Source: Propionibacterium sp. oral taxon 192 str. F0372 (GTDB lineage: Bacteria > Actinomycetota > Actinomycetes > Propionibacteriales > Propionibacteriaceae). Taken from it: DNA of 64,000 bases. Made by a program: the position numbers and the translations under genes. Under the pieces are notes generated by a model. It was not told the DNA's origin, did no database searches, and saw only the letters and a list, made by a program, of their open reading frames with translations. This document shows positions 1 through 9,458 of the stretch, one piece after another. Every line of letters starts with the position of its first letter. Position 1 is the first letter of the stretch. The stretch is from contig NZ_KE340297.1 in NCBI RefSeq assembly GCF_000413315.1, positions 2,178,581 to 2,242,580 of the forward strand. Direction: 5' to 3'.

Positions 1-121
1 TGCCCAGCGTCTCTTTGACGCAGGTTCTCAACTGGTTCAAGTGTACACCGGGTTCATCTACTCCGGTCCGGCCCTGGTGATGGGAATCAATCGCCTCTGC
101 GTACCGGGAAGAACTCGATGA
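1..121 (+). CDS. pyrD: Dihydroorotate dehydrogenase (quinone), 3' end only
   Basis: Only the last 39 codons are inside the window, read from base 2 to a TGA at 119-121. The tail contains [12 protein letters not shown], the FMN-phosphate-binding stretch near the C-terminus of class 2 dihydroorotate dehydrogenases, which oxidise dihydroorotate to orotate at the membrane and pass electrons to quinone. The next gene, pyrF, starts inside the stop codon (ATGA overlap), so the two pyrimidine genes are translationally coupled. The identification rests on a short tail plus its neighbour. Confidence 0.82.
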   Translation, partial: AQRLFDAGSQLVQVYTGFIYSGPALVMGINRLCVPGRTR

Positions 122-921
122 GCACGTTCTGCGAGCGACTAGACGCGGTTACCGCTGTACGAGGACGACTGTGCGTGGGTATCGACCCACACGAGAAGTT
201 GATTCGTGGGTGGGGATACGACTACGACCTGAACGGTTTGGAGCGGCTCTCCCGCACGATGGTGGAGGCCCTCGGTGATATCGTCCCGGTGTTCAAGCCC
301 CAGTCGGCTTTCTTCGAGGCCTTTGGGGCGCCCGGGATGAGGGTCTTGGCCCAGGTGCTGGCAGACATAGCGGATGTCGGTGCTCTGTCCATCCTGGATG
401 TTAAACGCGGCGACATCGGTTCGACGATGGCTGCCTATGCCCATGCATATCTGTCGGGGAGAACCGACCTCAGCGCTGATGCCATCACGGTATCGCCATT
501 CCTGGGATTCGATTCACTCGCCCCCGCCCTGGAACTCGCGGTCGCCAACGACCGTGGCCTGTACGTCTTGGCCCGTACCTCCAACCCGGAGGGCTTTGCG
601 GTCCAGACGGCCTTGCGCGATGGTGTTTCCGTTGCACAGGAAATCGTCAACCGGGCGATGCAGGCAAATTCCGAAGCCGGTACCGACTTTGTCGGGCTGG
701 TCATCGGGGCCACCCACCAACACCTGGACGTGGACCTGACCGGTTTCGGCGGGTCGATCCTGGCCCCGGGAATCGGTGTCCAAGGTGGCACCGTGGATAC
801 CCTGCGGAAGCTTTTCGGTGAGGTGGCTGGCAACACCTTGCCAAGTGTTTCACGCCAGGTGATATCTGCAGGTCCATTAGGTGAGTCACTACGAAATGCG
901 GTGGCTGCCCTGATGGTCTGA
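118..921 (+). CDS. pyrF: Orotidine 5'-phosphate decarboxylase
   Basis: This enzyme removes CO2 from OMP to give UMP, the last step of de novo pyrimidine synthesis. The 267-residue protein is of the long (type 2) form usual in actinobacteria. The N-terminus has GIDPHEKL and the centre has [11 protein letters not shown], which carries the catalytic Asp-Lys-Asp network. ATG at 118 overlaps the end of pyrD by four bases, which sets the start. It is followed by mihF and gmk, the normal actinobacterial order. Confidence 0.96.
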   Translation: MSTFCERLDAVTAVRGRLCVGIDPHEKLIRGWGYDYDLNGLERLSRTMVEALGDIVPVFKPQSAFFEAFGAPGMRVLAQVLADIADVGALSILDVKRGDIGSTMAAYAHAYLSGRTDLSADAITVSPFLGFDSLAPALELAVANDRGLYVLARTSNPEGFAVQTALRDGVSVAQEIVNRAMQANSEAGTDFVGLVIGATHQHLDVDLTGFGGSILAPGIGVQGGTVDTLRKLFGEVAGNTLPSVSRQVISAGPLGESLRNAVAALMV

Positions 922-1012
922 ACTGAATCTGAACACACAAATGTGGTCAATGTGACCCACCTGGCTTGGCACCATGGTACCAAGTCAACCGATAGCAAGA
1001 ATGGAGCGCATT

Positions 1013-1324
1013 GTGGCAATTCCGAAGTTGACCCCCGAGCAGTTGCAGGCGGCACGTGCGGCTGCAACCGAGTCGCGTCGTGTCCGCGCCGCACTCAAGG
1101 ACAGTGTCCGCGACGGGTCGAAGAGCCTTTCCCAGGCTCTCGATGAGTGCGCAAAGAACGACGTGCTAGCCCACATCCGGGTGATTGATCTGCTGAAGGC
1201 AGTGCCACGCATTGGCGATAAGCGTGCGGCAGAGATCATGACCAAATACGACATCGCCGATAATCGCCGGGTCCGTGGCCTGGGCCGTCACCAGGTGACC
1301 GGCCTGAAGGCAGAATTCAACTGA
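1013..1324 (+). CDS. mihF: Actinobacterial integration host factor (mIHF)
   Basis: A small (103 aa) nucleoid-associated DNA-binding protein unrelated to E. coli IHF. It binds DNA non-specifically, compacts the chromosome, and in mycobacteriophage L5 supports integration. The N-terminus LTPEQLQAAR, the helix-rich middle, and the C-terminal RRVRGLGRHQ match the family; the GDKRAAEIM segment resembles an H2TH-type fold. I chose GTG 1013 because GGAG lies six bases upstream and it yields the family's usual short N-terminus; upstream in-frame starts at 974 and 1001 have no ribosome site. It lies between pyrF and gmk, as in most actinobacteria. Confidence 0.93.
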   Translation: MAIPKLTPEQLQAARAAATESRRVRAALKDSVRDGSKSLSQALDECAKNDVLAHIRVIDLLKAVPRIGDKRAAEIMTKYDIADNRRVRGLGRHQVTGLKAEFN

Positions 1325-1342
1325 GCCCAGGGTGATCTCGGG

Positions 1343-1888
1343 ATGGGTGTTCTCGTCGTGTCCGGGCCGACCGCAGTCGGCAAGGGAACTGTTGTGTCCG
1401 CACTGCGTGCCGCTCATCCCGAGGTCGCCGTCTCCGTATCAGCCACCACCCGGGCACCTCGCCCGGGGGAGGTGAACGGACAGCACTACTTCTTCGTGAC
1501 CGATGAACAGTTCGACCAATTGGTCGCCGATGATGGTCTTCTCGAATGGGCACTCGTCCATGGCACCCACCGTTACGGCACCCCCCGTCAGCCGGTGGTT
1601 GATGCACTCGCCCGACAACACCCAGTCGTCCTGGAAATCGACTTGCAAGGTGCCCGGCAGGTCCGTGAGACCATGCCAGATGCCCAGCAGGTGTTCTTGG
1701 CTCCACCATCGTGGGATGAACTCGTCTCCCGATTGCGTGGCAGGGGCACCGAGACCGAGGAGCAGATGGCCCGTAGGCTCCGCACGGCTCGTCAGGAACT
1801 CGCGGCTCAATCGGAGTTCGACGTCACCGTGGTCAATGACACGGTGGAGCACAGCGTGGAACAGCTGGTACACTTGCTTGGTCTGTGA
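1343..1888 (+). CDS. gmk: Guanylate kinase
   Basis: Phosphorylates GMP to GDP with ATP. The 181-residue protein begins with the P-loop GPTAVGKGT (residues 8-16), followed by the GMP-binding region [17 protein letters not shown] and the lid segment rich in Arg. Length fits the bacterial family (about 180-210). It starts 18 nt after mihF and is followed by rpoZ, so mihF-gmk-rpoZ probably form one transcript. Nothing unusual. Confidence 0.96.
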   Translation: MGVLVVSGPTAVGKGTVVSALRAAHPEVAVSVSATTRAPRPGEVNGQHYFFVTDEQFDQLVADDGLLEWALVHGTHRYGTPRQPVVDALARQHPVVLEIDLQGARQVRETMPDAQQVFLAPPSWDELVSRLRGRGTETEEQMARRLRTARQELAAQSEFDVTVVNDTVEHSVEQLVHLLGL

Positions 1889-1916
1889 CATCCGCAATTC
1901 TTCGCGAGGACGTACC

Positions 1917-2282
1917 GTGAGCAACAACATCCCTGAAGGCATCACCCATCCGCCGGTGGACGATCTGCTGGAGCAGGTTGATTCCAAGTACCGGCTGGTG
2001 CTGTTCGCAGCCAAGAGGGCGCGCCAGATCAACGCCTACTACGCCCAGCTTGGCGAGGGACTGCTTGATTCCGTTGGTCCACTGGTGGAAACAGCTCCTC
2101 AGGAAAAACCGCTGTCTATTGCGCTGCGCGAGATGCAGGCGGGCCAGCTCCAGTACACCGAGATCGACCCGATCGCTGAGGCTGCTGCCCGTGCCGAGGC
2201 ATTCTCCGATCCCGACTTTGATCTCACTGATCCGCTGGGCGACGACCTGAGCGATCCGCTCGGTGATCTTGGGGCATCCTGA
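1917..2282 (+). CDS. rpoZ: RNA polymerase omega subunit
   Basis: Omega helps fold and assemble the beta' subunit of RNA polymerase. The 121-residue protein has the conserved core [17 protein letters not shown]...[12 protein letters not shown] and then the actinobacterial addition, including [12 protein letters not shown] and an acidic C-terminal tail with the repeated DPLGD segment. GTG 1917 is chosen because GCGAGGA lies just upstream; a longer reading from 1503 only runs through gmk in another frame. The stop overlaps the metK start (TGATG). coaBC, usual between rpoZ and metK, is absent here. Confidence 0.92.
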   Translation: MSNNIPEGITHPPVDDLLEQVDSKYRLVLFAAKRARQINAYYAQLGEGLLDSVGPLVETAPQEKPLSIALREMQAGQLQYTEIDPIAEAAARAEAFSDPDFDLTDPLGDDLSDPLGDLGAS

Positions 2283-3472
2283 TGCGCAAGTTCACGTCGG
2301 AGTCAGTAACCGAGGGTCATCCTGATAAGGTTGCTGATGCGATCTCTGATGCTGTTCTGGATGCCATGTTGGCTGGTGATGCCAATTCTCATACTGCTAT
2401 TGAGACTTTGGTGGCCAATGGTGTGGTTGTTGTGGCGGGTGAGGCATCCACTGAGGCTTATGCTGATATTCAGGCTTTGGCTCGTCAGCGTCTGCTTGAT
2501 ATCGGTTTTGATTCGGCCGACAAGGGCATTGATGGCGCTTCATGTGGTGTGATGGTTGCTCTCAATAGCCAGTCTGCGGACATTGCCCAGGGCGTACGAG
2601 GGTCTTGGGAGTCGCGCAATGGTGCCATGGTCGATGAGTTTGATCTGCAGGGTGCCGGTGATCAGGGGTTGATGTTTGGTTACGCGACCGATGAGACTCC
2701 CGAGTTGATGCCTTTGCCGATCCGGATGGCGCATCGTATGTCTGAACGGCTGACCGCAGTCCGTAAACAGGGTGTGCTCGGTTATTTGCGTCCCGACGGC
2801 AAGACTCAGGTGACCATCGACTATAACGACAGTGGTTGCCCAGTGGGGGTGGACACCGTCGTTGTTTCTGCGCAGCACCGGGCCGATATTGACGTCGAGG
2901 CCACCTTGGTGCCAGATATTCGCAGCCAGGTGATTCAGCCGATCCTGGCCGAGTATGGTTTCGAGGGATCCGATCCCCGGTTGTTGGTGAACCCGACTGG
3001 TCGTTTCGTGACCGGGGGACCGGCGGGTGATGCGGGTCTTACGGGTCGCAAGATTATTGTCGATACCTATGGTGGCATGGCTCGTCATGGTGGCGGTGCG
3101 TTCTCGGGCAAGGATCCTTCGAAGGTTGATCGTTCTGCTGCTTACGCGACTCGTTGGGTGGCCAAGAATGTTGTGGCATCTGGACTTGCCAGGCGCTGTG
3201 AGGTGCAGGTGTCCTATGCCATTGGTACGGCCAATCCGACGTCTTTGTATGTCGATACCTTCGGTACCGGGATGGTTCCTGACGAGCAGATTTCCGATGC
3301 GGTACGGCGGGTCTTCGACCTGCGTCCTGCGGCGATCGTTGCCCGGTTGGGGCTGAAGGCGCCGATCTATTCGCAGTTCACATCCTACGGTCACTTCGGT
3401 CGGGAACTTGATGTGATGACCTGGGAATCAGTGGAGATGGCAGACGAACTGGCTCGTATGGTGCGAGGCTGA
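2282..3472 (+). CDS. metK: S-adenosylmethionine synthetase
   Basis: Makes AdoMet from methionine and ATP, supplying methyl groups to TrmI, RsmB and other enzymes. The 396 aa reading has the N-terminal [13 protein letters not shown], the [15 protein letters not shown]-binding motif, the P-loop-like [16 protein letters not shown] and a standard C-terminal domain. The start overlaps the rpoZ stop. Codon use differs from its neighbours: GCT, GTT, GAT, ACT and TCT are far more common, especially in the first half. Either high-expression bias or replacement by transfer could explain this; the missing coaBC next door shows that the locus has been rearranged. Confidence 0.96.
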   Translation: MRKFTSESVTEGHPDKVADAISDAVLDAMLAGDANSHTAIETLVANGVVVVAGEASTEAYADIQALARQRLLDIGFDSADKGIDGASCGVMVALNSQSADIAQGVRGSWESRNGAMVDEFDLQGAGDQGLMFGYATDETPELMPLPIRMAHRMSERLTAVRKQGVLGYLRPDGKTQVTIDYNDSGCPVGVDTVVVSAQHRADIDVEATLVPDIRSQVIQPILAEYGFEGSDPRLLVNPTGRFVTGGPAGDAGLTGRKIIVDTYGGMARHGGGAFSGKDPSKVDRSAAYATRWVAKNVVASGLARRCEVQVSYAIGTANPTSLYVDTFGTGMVPDEQISDAVRRVFDLRPAAIVARLGLKAPIYSQFTSYGHFGRELDVMTWESVEMADELARMVRG

Positions 3473-3477
3473 TACCT

Positions 3478-5490
3478 ATGGAAATGCCCGCTGGTCCACT
3501 GACCGGCGGTATCACGGTCGCACGGGTCGCGGTCGATGTCGTCCTGCCACATTTGGACAGGTTCTTTGACTATTTGGTGCCACCCCTCCAAGTGGATGAG
3601 GTGGTTGTCGGCTCGCGTGTCAGGGTGCGTTTCGCCGGAAGGATGCGTGACGGTTTCGTCGTCGAGATCACCGACCACAGCGAGGTCACTGGGACACTGC
3701 TGCCGCTGTCGAAGGTCGTTTCCAGCGAACCCGTGTTGTCGCTGGCCCAGATCGAGTTGATCCGCCGGGTAGCCGATCATTACGCGGGTTGCTTCGCCGA
3801 TGTGGTACGTCTGGCCGTGCCGCCGCGTCATGCCACCACGGAAAAGGCACCGCAACGCGAATGGCCCGAGCCGCTCATTGAGCATCTGCCCGCTGGTGGG
3901 CTGCTCCACGAGGTGGGTGGACAGCATTTCCTCGACTCACTCTCCCGCGGGGAACCCATCAGAGTGCACTGGCAGGTCAGGCCACGACATCGACGGGATG
4001 AGTCCGGTCTCGATGACTGGACCAGGGGCGTGGTCCAGTCGAGCATCGCCACATTGCGGGCGCGGCGTGGGGTCATCATCGTGGTGCCCGATTATCGAGA
4101 CTTGGGCCATGTGCGCAGCGCGCTGGGTGAGGCGATCGGGCCAGGTGCTGTCGCGGAGTTGCATTCCGACCTGGGCCCTGCCGCCCGTTACCGCAACTAT
4201 TTGGCCGTCTCCCGGGGTCAGGCTCAGGTGGTCGTCGGCACCCGTGGGGTGGTCCACGCCCCCGTTCACCGCCTCGGTCTGATCGTGGTGTGGGATGACG
4301 GCGATGATCTGCACTCGGAAACCCGCGCCCCGTATCCGCATGCCAGGGATGTGGCCGCCCTGCGTGCTTCATCGCAGCGCTGTGGATTGTTGCTCGCATC
4401 TCATGGACGCAGCTGCGAGGTTCAGGCGTGGATCGATCGGGGATGGTGCGTAGCCGTGGGCGCTGACTCGGTCATGATGAGATCGGATGCTCCGGTGGTG
4501 CGAGCAGCAGTCGATTCCCGATTTGCCCTCGACCGAGATCCGCGGGCTCAATTCGACCGTTTGCCACGTGCCGTTTTTGAAACAATACGCAGGGGTCTAG
4601 CATCCGGCCCAGTACTGGTCCAAGTGCCTCGCGCCGGTTACCTCCCGGCGGTATCTTGTGCAACCTGCCACGTACCGGTCAGATGTTCTGTCTGTCATGG
4701 TCCGGTGCGGTTGAACCGACCTGATGGCCCTCGGCGCCTGGATTGCGCGTGGTGTGGGCGGATCATCACCACCTGGCGCTGCGAGGTGTGCCACGGTGAT
4801 CAGCTGCGGGCCCCGGTCGTCGGAGCCGGGCGCACCGTCGAGGAACTCGGCAGGGCCTTCCCGGGTACCAGAGTGATCGAATCCTCCGGGGAACGACTCG
4901 TCGAGCAAACCGGAACTCACCCCTGCTTGGTGGTTGCTACCCCTGGTGCCGAGCCCCCCGCGGTGGACGGCTATTCCGCGGCCGTGTTGTTGGATGCTGC
5001 TCGTCTGCTGGATCGCGTCGACCTGCGAGCGGCAGAGGAGGCCTTGCGCCGCTGGCTTAATGCGGTGGCCTTGGTACGCCCGGCTGAGCGGGATGGGACG
5101 GTGGTGGTCGTCGGACCAGCCGGGGCACGACCCATCCAGGCCTTGGTCCGTCTTGACCCGGGGGCCAGTGCCACCGCGGAACTTGTTGAGCGGATCGAGG
5201 CCGGTTTCCCGCCGGCCGTGCGATTCGTCACGGTCACCGGGGGATCTCAGGCACTGCACGAATTCATCGGATTGCTGGGCGCCGACCACGGTGCCGAACT
5301 ACTTGGCCCAGTGGAACTCGACGAGCCGCTGGCGGTGGGGCAGACCGAACCAAACTGGCAGTTGAGCCTGCGATGCCCTATCACCGGAGCACGTCGACTC
5401 CTTGATGCGGTCAAATCGGCGCTTGCCGGGCGTTCGGCGCGGAAGATGACCGGCTCCCTGCGGGTGCGGGTGGATCCGGTGGCGCTGTGA
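3478..5490 (+). CDS. priA: PriA-like primosomal protein N' (probably no helicase activity)
   Basis: PriA restarts stalled replication forks. The 670 aa protein has the N-terminal DNA-binding 3'BD (DRFFDYLVPP, residues about 28-110) and the central Cys-rich zinc region CATCHVPVRCSVC...CAWCGR...CEVCHG (about 390-440). The helicase part is degenerate: I see no GxGKT Walker A, and the DEAH box is replaced by a VVWDDGDD-like stretch. Loss of the ATPase motor is known for actinobacterial PriA, so the protein is likely a structural restart factor. It follows metK after five bases. Confidence 0.88.
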   Translation: MEMPAGPLTGGITVARVAVDVVLPHLDRFFDYLVPPLQVDEVVVGSRVRVRFAGRMRDGFVVEITDHSEVTGTLLPLSKVVSSEPVLSLAQIELIRRVADHYAGCFADVVRLAVPPRHATTEKAPQREWPEPLIEHLPAGGLLHEVGGQHFLDSLSRGEPIRVHWQVRPRHRRDESGLDDWTRGVVQSSIATLRARRGVIIVVPDYRDLGHVRSALGEAIGPGAVAELHSDLGPAARYRNYLAVSRGQAQVVVGTRGVVHAPVHRLGLIVVWDDGDDLHSETRAPYPHARDVAALRASSQRCGLLLASHGRSCEVQAWIDRGWCVAVGADSVMMRSDAPVVRAAVDSRFALDRDPRAQFDRLPRAVFETIRRGLASGPVLVQVPRAGYLPAVSCATCHVPVRCSVCHGPVRLNRPDGPRRLDCAWCGRIITTWRCEVCHGDQLRAPVVGAGRTVEELGRAFPGTRVIESSGERLVEQTGTHPCLVVATPGAEPPAVDGYSAAVLLDAARLLDRVDLRAAEEALRRWLNAVALVRPAERDGTVVVVGPAGARPIQALVRLDPGASATAELVERIEAGFPPAVRFVTVTGGSQALHEFIGLLGADHGAELLGPVELDEPLAVGQTEPNWQLSLRCPITGARRLLDAVKSALAGRSARKMTGSLRVRVDPVAL

Positions 5491-5506
5491 GGTGGCCCGA
5501 GTTGGC

Positions 5507-5512
5507 TAGGGT
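5507..5512 (+). promoter_or_regulatory. -10 box of a probable leaderless fmt transcript
   Basis: TAGGGT lies six bases before the GTG start of fmt. Transcription would begin at or next to the start codon, and no Shine-Dalgarno sequence is present. Confidence 0.55.
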
Positions 5513-5518
5513 TAACTT

Positions 5519-6454
5519 GTGAGAGTCATCTTTGCCGGAACCCCCGAGGCCGCCTGCTGGAGCCTACGAGCCATCGTGGCGGCAGGCATTGAGGTAGCTG
5601 CCGTCATTACCCGTCCGGATGCTCCTGCAGGCCGGGGTAGGAAACTCAGGCCTTCACCGGTTGCGCTGCTTGCTGAGGAGCTCGGATCACCGGTCTGGAA
5701 ACCGGAACGCTGCGATGCGGAACTGGTTGCCCGGGTCCGTGAGCTGCAGGTCGACGCTGCGGCCGTGGTTGCCTTCGGGATGCTGCTCACCCAGCCGTTG
5801 ATCGACGTAGTTCCCGGCGGGTGGATCAATTTGCATTTCTCTTTGCTGCCCAGATGGCGGGGTGCGGCTCCGGTGCAGCGAGCCATTCTTGCCGGGGACA
5901 CAGTCACCGGGGCGACCACCTTCTCCATCGTGCGTGCCCTCGATGCCGGGCCTGTTTACCGCAGTCTGCAGGTCGAAATCGACGATCAGACGAGTTCCGG
6001 TGATCTGCTCGATCAACTAGCTCAGATCGGCGCGCCGCTGCTGGTCGGCACCCTGCGTGACGTGGCATCCGGCCTTACCCCCGTCCCTCAGGCAGAGGAA
6101 GGAATCACCTTGGCAGCGAAGCTGCGGCCCGACGATGTTCGCATCGACTGGTCGGCGCCACGAACCGACATCGTCCGGCTCGTCCGGGCGGCCAATCCAG
6201 CCCCGATGGCCTGGACAATGCTGGAGGGACAAAGATTCCAGGTGCTGCGCGTTGCACCGGACAGCCTCAGGCAGGCAGAGCCTTTGGCAGCGGGGCAGCT
6301 GACCGCAGATCGCAAACATCTTTGGGTGGGCACCGGTGACGGTGACATGGAACTGCTGGAGGTGAAGGCAGCCGGACGCAAACCGATGAAGGCCGTGGAC
6401 TGGGCGCGGGGGCGTCACGAGTTTGCAGAGGCCGGGCTGTACTTCGATGTCTGA
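5519..6454 (+). CDS. fmt: Methionyl-tRNA formyltransferase
   Basis: Formylates initiator Met-tRNA using 10-formyltetrahydrofolate. The 311 aa protein has the N-terminal VIFAGTPEAA, the folate/catalytic motif HFSLLPRWRGAAPVQRA, and GDTVTGATTF containing the conserved Asp; the C-terminal domain binds tRNA. GTG 5519 is set by the alignment of MRVIFAGTPE with the family and by a -10 box just upstream. The 3' end overlaps rsmB by eight bases, so the two translation/ribosome genes are coupled. Confidence 0.96.
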   Translation: MRVIFAGTPEAACWSLRAIVAAGIEVAAVITRPDAPAGRGRKLRPSPVALLAEELGSPVWKPERCDAELVARVRELQVDAAAVVAFGMLLTQPLIDVVPGGWINLHFSLLPRWRGAAPVQRAILAGDTVTGATTFSIVRALDAGPVYRSLQVEIDDQTSSGDLLDQLAQIGAPLLVGTLRDVASGLTPVPQAEEGITLAAKLRPDDVRIDWSAPRTDIVRLVRAANPAPMAWTMLEGQRFQVLRVAPDSLRQAEPLAAGQLTADRKHLWVGTGDGDMELLEVKAAGRKPMKAVDWARGRHEFAEAGLYFDV

Positions 6455-7790
6455 ACATCGCAGATCGTCACGCGGCAGAAAAAGATCGGTCGATGCGCCC
6501 CGTCGGATCGCATTCGATGCGTTGCGCAGAATCAATTCCCAAGGGGCTTATGCCAATTTGGTGACCACATCGGCCACCGCGCGGATGATACCCCGTGACG
6601 CCGGATTCGTTATCGAACTGGTCCACGGCACCTGCCGTATGCAGGGAACCTGGGATGCGATCATTGAGGCCGCAGCTGGGCGAGGTCTGGGATCAATGCA
6701 GCCCGCTGTGGTCGATGTCTTGCGATTGGGCGCCCAGCAATTGTTCGCCACGCAGGTGGCGACCCACGCCGCCGTGGCCACCAGTGTGGATCTTGCGGGG
6801 ACAGCCATCGGGGAGCGGGTCACTGGTCTAGTCAACGCAGTGGTGCGCAAGATGTCCACCAGAGACCTTGATTCTTGGCTCGCAGAACTGGCACCCGGCG
6901 ACGACCATACATCACTAGGGCTGCGCTATGCCCATCCCACCTGGGTGGTCGATGAATTGGCCCGGGCGCTGGGCGCGGATGGTGATCTGGTCGCCCTCCT
7001 GTCCGCGGATAATCTCGCCCCGGTCCCGATGCTCGTGGCCAGACCGGGGCTGGCCACCGTCGACGAATTGGTGGCTGCTGGGGCGGAGCCGGCTACATGG
7101 TCGCCCTGGGGCGCCGCACGGCCCGGAAACCCTAGAGAGGTGCCAGCGATCGGGGAAGGCCGAGCCGGTGTACAGGATGAGGGCTCCCAGCTGGCGATCC
7201 TCGCAGCCACCTCGGCGGACCTTCCCGATGGGCCGTGGCTCGACCTGTGTGCGGGCCCGGGCGGCAAGTCGGCCCTGCTGCGTGGGTTGAGCCCTACATT
7301 CCTGCTCGCGTCTGAAGCCCAGCATCAGCGGGCAGGTCTGGTCACCCAGAATCTGGCCAACTATCCGCCCGGGGCTCATCAAGTGATTACCTGTGACGGC
7401 ACCGCGCCCGCATGGGGGCCACGCTTCGCCTTGACAGTCGCGGATGTGCCGTGCAGTGGCTTGGGAGCTCTGCGACGCAGGCCAGAATCGCGATGGCGTC
7501 GCACTCCCGGGACAGTCGCCGGACTGGTTCCGCTGCAGCATGCCTTGCTGAGAACAGCGATCAATTCCACTCTTCCAGGCGGGGTGATCGCTTACATCGC
7601 TTGCTCCCCTCATCTCGACGAAACCATCGGTGTCGTCGAACAGGCCGAGCAGGTGGAGATCATCGACGCCCCTGCGCTCATCGCTCAAGTACCCGGCGCA
7701 GCACATCACCTCGATGGGCGGTTCATCCAACTGTGGCCCCATCTGCACGGCAGCGATGCCATGTTCTGCGCTCTGCTGCGTCGTCGCTGA
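6447..7790 (+). CDS. rsmB: 16S rRNA m5C967 methyltransferase (RsmB/Sun family)
   Basis: The 447 aa protein has an N-terminal NusB-like RNA-binding domain (residues about 15-145) and a C-terminal Rossmann methyltransferase. It shows the AdoMet motif DLCAGPGGKS, the ADVPCSGLGALRRRPESRW motif with the first cysteine, and ACSPH in place of the more common TCSL/TCSP catalytic cysteine motif. ATG 6447 gives a basic N-terminus MSEHRRSSRGRKRS and overlaps fmt, as is common for fmt-rsmB pairs. A weak hairpin lies just after the stop. Confidence 0.92.
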   Translation: MSEHRRSSRGRKRSVDAPRRIAFDALRRINSQGAYANLVTTSATARMIPRDAGFVIELVHGTCRMQGTWDAIIEAAAGRGLGSMQPAVVDVLRLGAQQLFATQVATHAAVATSVDLAGTAIGERVTGLVNAVVRKMSTRDLDSWLAELAPGDDHTSLGLRYAHPTWVVDELARALGADGDLVALLSADNLAPVPMLVARPGLATVDELVAAGAEPATWSPWGAARPGNPREVPAIGEGRAGVQDEGSQLAILAATSADLPDGPWLDLCAGPGGKSALLRGLSPTFLLASEAQHQRAGLVTQNLANYPPGAHQVITCDGTAPAWGPRFALTVADVPCSGLGALRRRPESRWRRTPGTVAGLVPLQHALLRTAINSTLPGGVIAYIACSPHLDETIGVVEQAEQVEIIDAPALIAQVPGAAHHLDGRFIQLWPHLHGSDAMFCALLRRR

Positions 7791-7816
7791 CGACTGAGGG
7801 GCGGGTCGTCCCCAGT

Positions 7817-7822
7817 TAGACT
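7817..7822 (+). promoter_or_regulatory. -10 box of a probable leaderless rpe transcript
   Basis: TAGACT is followed by six bases and then the GTG of rpe. No ribosome-binding site can fit in the gap. Confidence 0.55.
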
Positions 7823-7828
7823 GCCCAC

Positions 7829-8491
7829 GTGCACCAGATAACTCCCAGCATCCTCAATGCCGACCTAGCCAACTTGGCCGTCGAGGTCGCCCGGGTGCCC
7901 AGCTCGGACATGCTTCACTTCGACGTCATGGACAATCATTTCGTGCCGAACCTTACCTTGGGGTTGCCGGTGGTCCAGTCCCTCCAAGCACACACCGATC
8001 TTCCACTGGACATACATCTGATGATCGAGGACGCTGACATCTGGGCGCCCCAGTATGCCGATGCCGGATGCTTCTCGGTGACCTTCCACGTCGAGGCTTC
8101 CAAGGCCCCAATCCGGCTGGCCAGAGAGATCCGCAGGCTCGGGTCTCGTGCCTCAATGGCTCTTAAACCAGCCACTCCCATTGAGCCCCATGCTGACATG
8201 CTCGAAGAGCTCGACATGGTTCTGCTGATGACCGTTGAACCTGGTTTCGGGGGGCAGAAATTTCTTGATCTGGTGCTTCCGAAGATTGAGCGGACTCGCA
8301 AACTCATTGAGGGCACCGGAAAACAGATCTGGTTGCAGGTCGACGGGGGAGTGTCGGTCGATACGATCGGTCGGGCTGCCGAGGCCGGTGCCGATGTCTT
8401 CGTCGCGGGAACGGCCGTCTATGGGGCCGATAACCCCGACGCCATGGTCAACCGGCTACGTGAGATGGCCGTCGCCGCTTGCAAGCACTGA
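7829..8491 (+). CDS. rpe: Ribulose-phosphate 3-epimerase
   Basis: Interconverts ribulose 5-phosphate and xylulose 5-phosphate in the pentose phosphate pathway. The 220 aa TIM-barrel protein begins [11 protein letters not shown], has the metal/catalytic [32 protein letters not shown] and VDGGV motifs, all standard. The GTG start is fixed by the leaderless -10 box. It converges with the PAC2 gene across 35 bases. Confidence 0.96.
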   Translation: MHQITPSILNADLANLAVEVARVPSSDMLHFDVMDNHFVPNLTLGLPVVQSLQAHTDLPLDIHLMIEDADIWAPQYADAGCFSVTFHVEASKAPIRLAREIRRLGSRASMALKPATPIEPHADMLEELDMVLLMTVEPGFGGQKFLDLVLPKIERTRKLIEGTGKQIWLQVDGGVSVDTIGRAAEAGADVFVAGTAVYGADNPDAMVNRLREMAVAACKH

Positions 8492-8526
8492 GGTACTGGC
8501 CTGGTGGATGAGAGAGGTGCGCGAGT

Positions 8527-9351
8527 TCAGCGTTCCCGATTACGACGCCGCAAGTAACGTTCCAGCTCCGCGGCAATAGCCTCCCCGCTGGCGTGTGGCA
8601 TCTCGTCGTTGTCTGAAGCATCCTCCAGGCCTGCGATGTATTCCCTGATGTCCGGGTCGTCACCGGCGAGCTCATCCACTCCACGCTGCCAGGTCCGGGC
8701 TTCCTCAGGTAGATCGCCGAGATCGAAGGCGATGTCGAGGAGATCCTCAATACGTGATAGCAAGGCCAGCGTTGCCTTCGGGTTCGGTGGCGAGGCGACA
8801 TAGTGGGGTACCGATGCCCACAAAGACACCTCAAGCACCCCGGCAGCATGACATGCATCGGCGAGCACGCCGGTGATGCCCGTCGGCCCCTCGTAGCTGG
8901 TGGGCTGCGCTCCCAGGCGTTCTGCTGCATCGGGGTCGAGGCAAGTGGCCGACACCGGCACGGGGCGCGAATGGGGGGTGTCGGTGAGCATGGCTCCCAA
9001 CAGCACTACCATTTGGGGGTTGATGCTGCGCAGCAGCGAGACAATCTCTGCGACCAGTCGCCGCCAGTTCAGATTTGGCTCTGGCCCGGACACCAGCAGG
9101 AGATCTCTGGTGGCCAGGTGGGTGATGTGCACCAAGACCTGCGGCCAATCGGTGCGGCGGTTGCGGCCAGTACCCACTACCCGGGGCCGCACGATCTGGT
9201 AGTCGTAGTATTCGTCACCCTCAATTTTGGTGAGTAGGTCGGTTGGATACCGGTTCATCACATGCGATAAAGCTGCCGATGCTGCCCCGGCAGCATCGTT
9301 CCAGCCCTCGAAGGCGACCACGACTGCCGGGTTTCTGAGCTGGGTGAACAT
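8527..9351 (-). CDS. PAC2-family protein (first of two paralogues)
   Basis: The 274 aa protein has the PAC2/DUF75 opening (VVVAFEGWNDAAGAA), the central SGPEPNLNW segment, and SLWASVPHYVASPPNPKATLALL near residue 200, all typical of the actinobacterial PAC2 family. PAC2 proteins are relatives of eukaryotic proteasome-assembly chaperone 2; the bacterial role is unproven. The window also contains prcB and prcA and a second PAC2 gene (59695-60618) with the same SGPEP and VAHVPHYL motifs. The ATG lies six bases after a -10-like box on the minus strand. Confidence 0.85.
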   Translation of the reverse strand: MFTQLRNPAVVVAFEGWNDAAGAASAALSHVMNRYPTDLLTKIEGDEYYDYQIVRPRVVGTGRNRRTDWPQVLVHITHLATRDLLLVSGPEPNLNWRRLVAEIVSLLRSINPQMVVLLGAMLTDTPHSRPVPVSATCLDPDAAERLGAQPTSYEGPTGITGVLADACHAAGVLEVSLWASVPHYVASPPNPKATLALLSRIEDLLDIAFDLGDLPEEARTWQRGVDELAGDDPDIREYIAGLEDASDNDEMPHASGEAIAAELERYLRRRNRER

Positions 9352-9357
9352 GCCTCA

Positions 9358-9363
9358 ACCCTA
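9358..9363 (-). promoter_or_regulatory. -10 box of a probable leaderless PAC2 transcript
   Basis: On the minus strand TAGGGT is followed by six bases (TGAGGC) and the ATG of the PAC2 gene. Confidence 0.5.
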
Positions 9364-9445
9364 ACTGGTGGCTGATCCAGGGCATGCGCAGGTATCTCGA
9401 TTGTTCATGGGTTGTCATCGTCGGGCGAGGGTCGGAATCGCTGGT

Positions 9446-9451
9446 TATCCT
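9446..9451 (+). promoter_or_regulatory. -10 box of a probable leaderless metH transcript
   Basis: TATCCT lies seven bases before the metH ATG. No cobalamin or SAM riboswitch is seen in the 107-base gap to the divergent PAC2 gene. Confidence 0.5.
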
Positions 9452-9458
9452 TGTGGCC

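Noticed and set aside
2540-3394. Long antisense frame across metK (284 codons)
   Set aside because: Produced by the codon pattern of metK on the other strand; no ribosome site and no recognisable protein motifs.
9352-9458. Cobalamin or SAM riboswitch before metH, metK or metX
   Set aside because: The gaps are too short or show no B12-box or SAM-aptamer consensus; metH looks leaderless and metK overlaps rpoZ.
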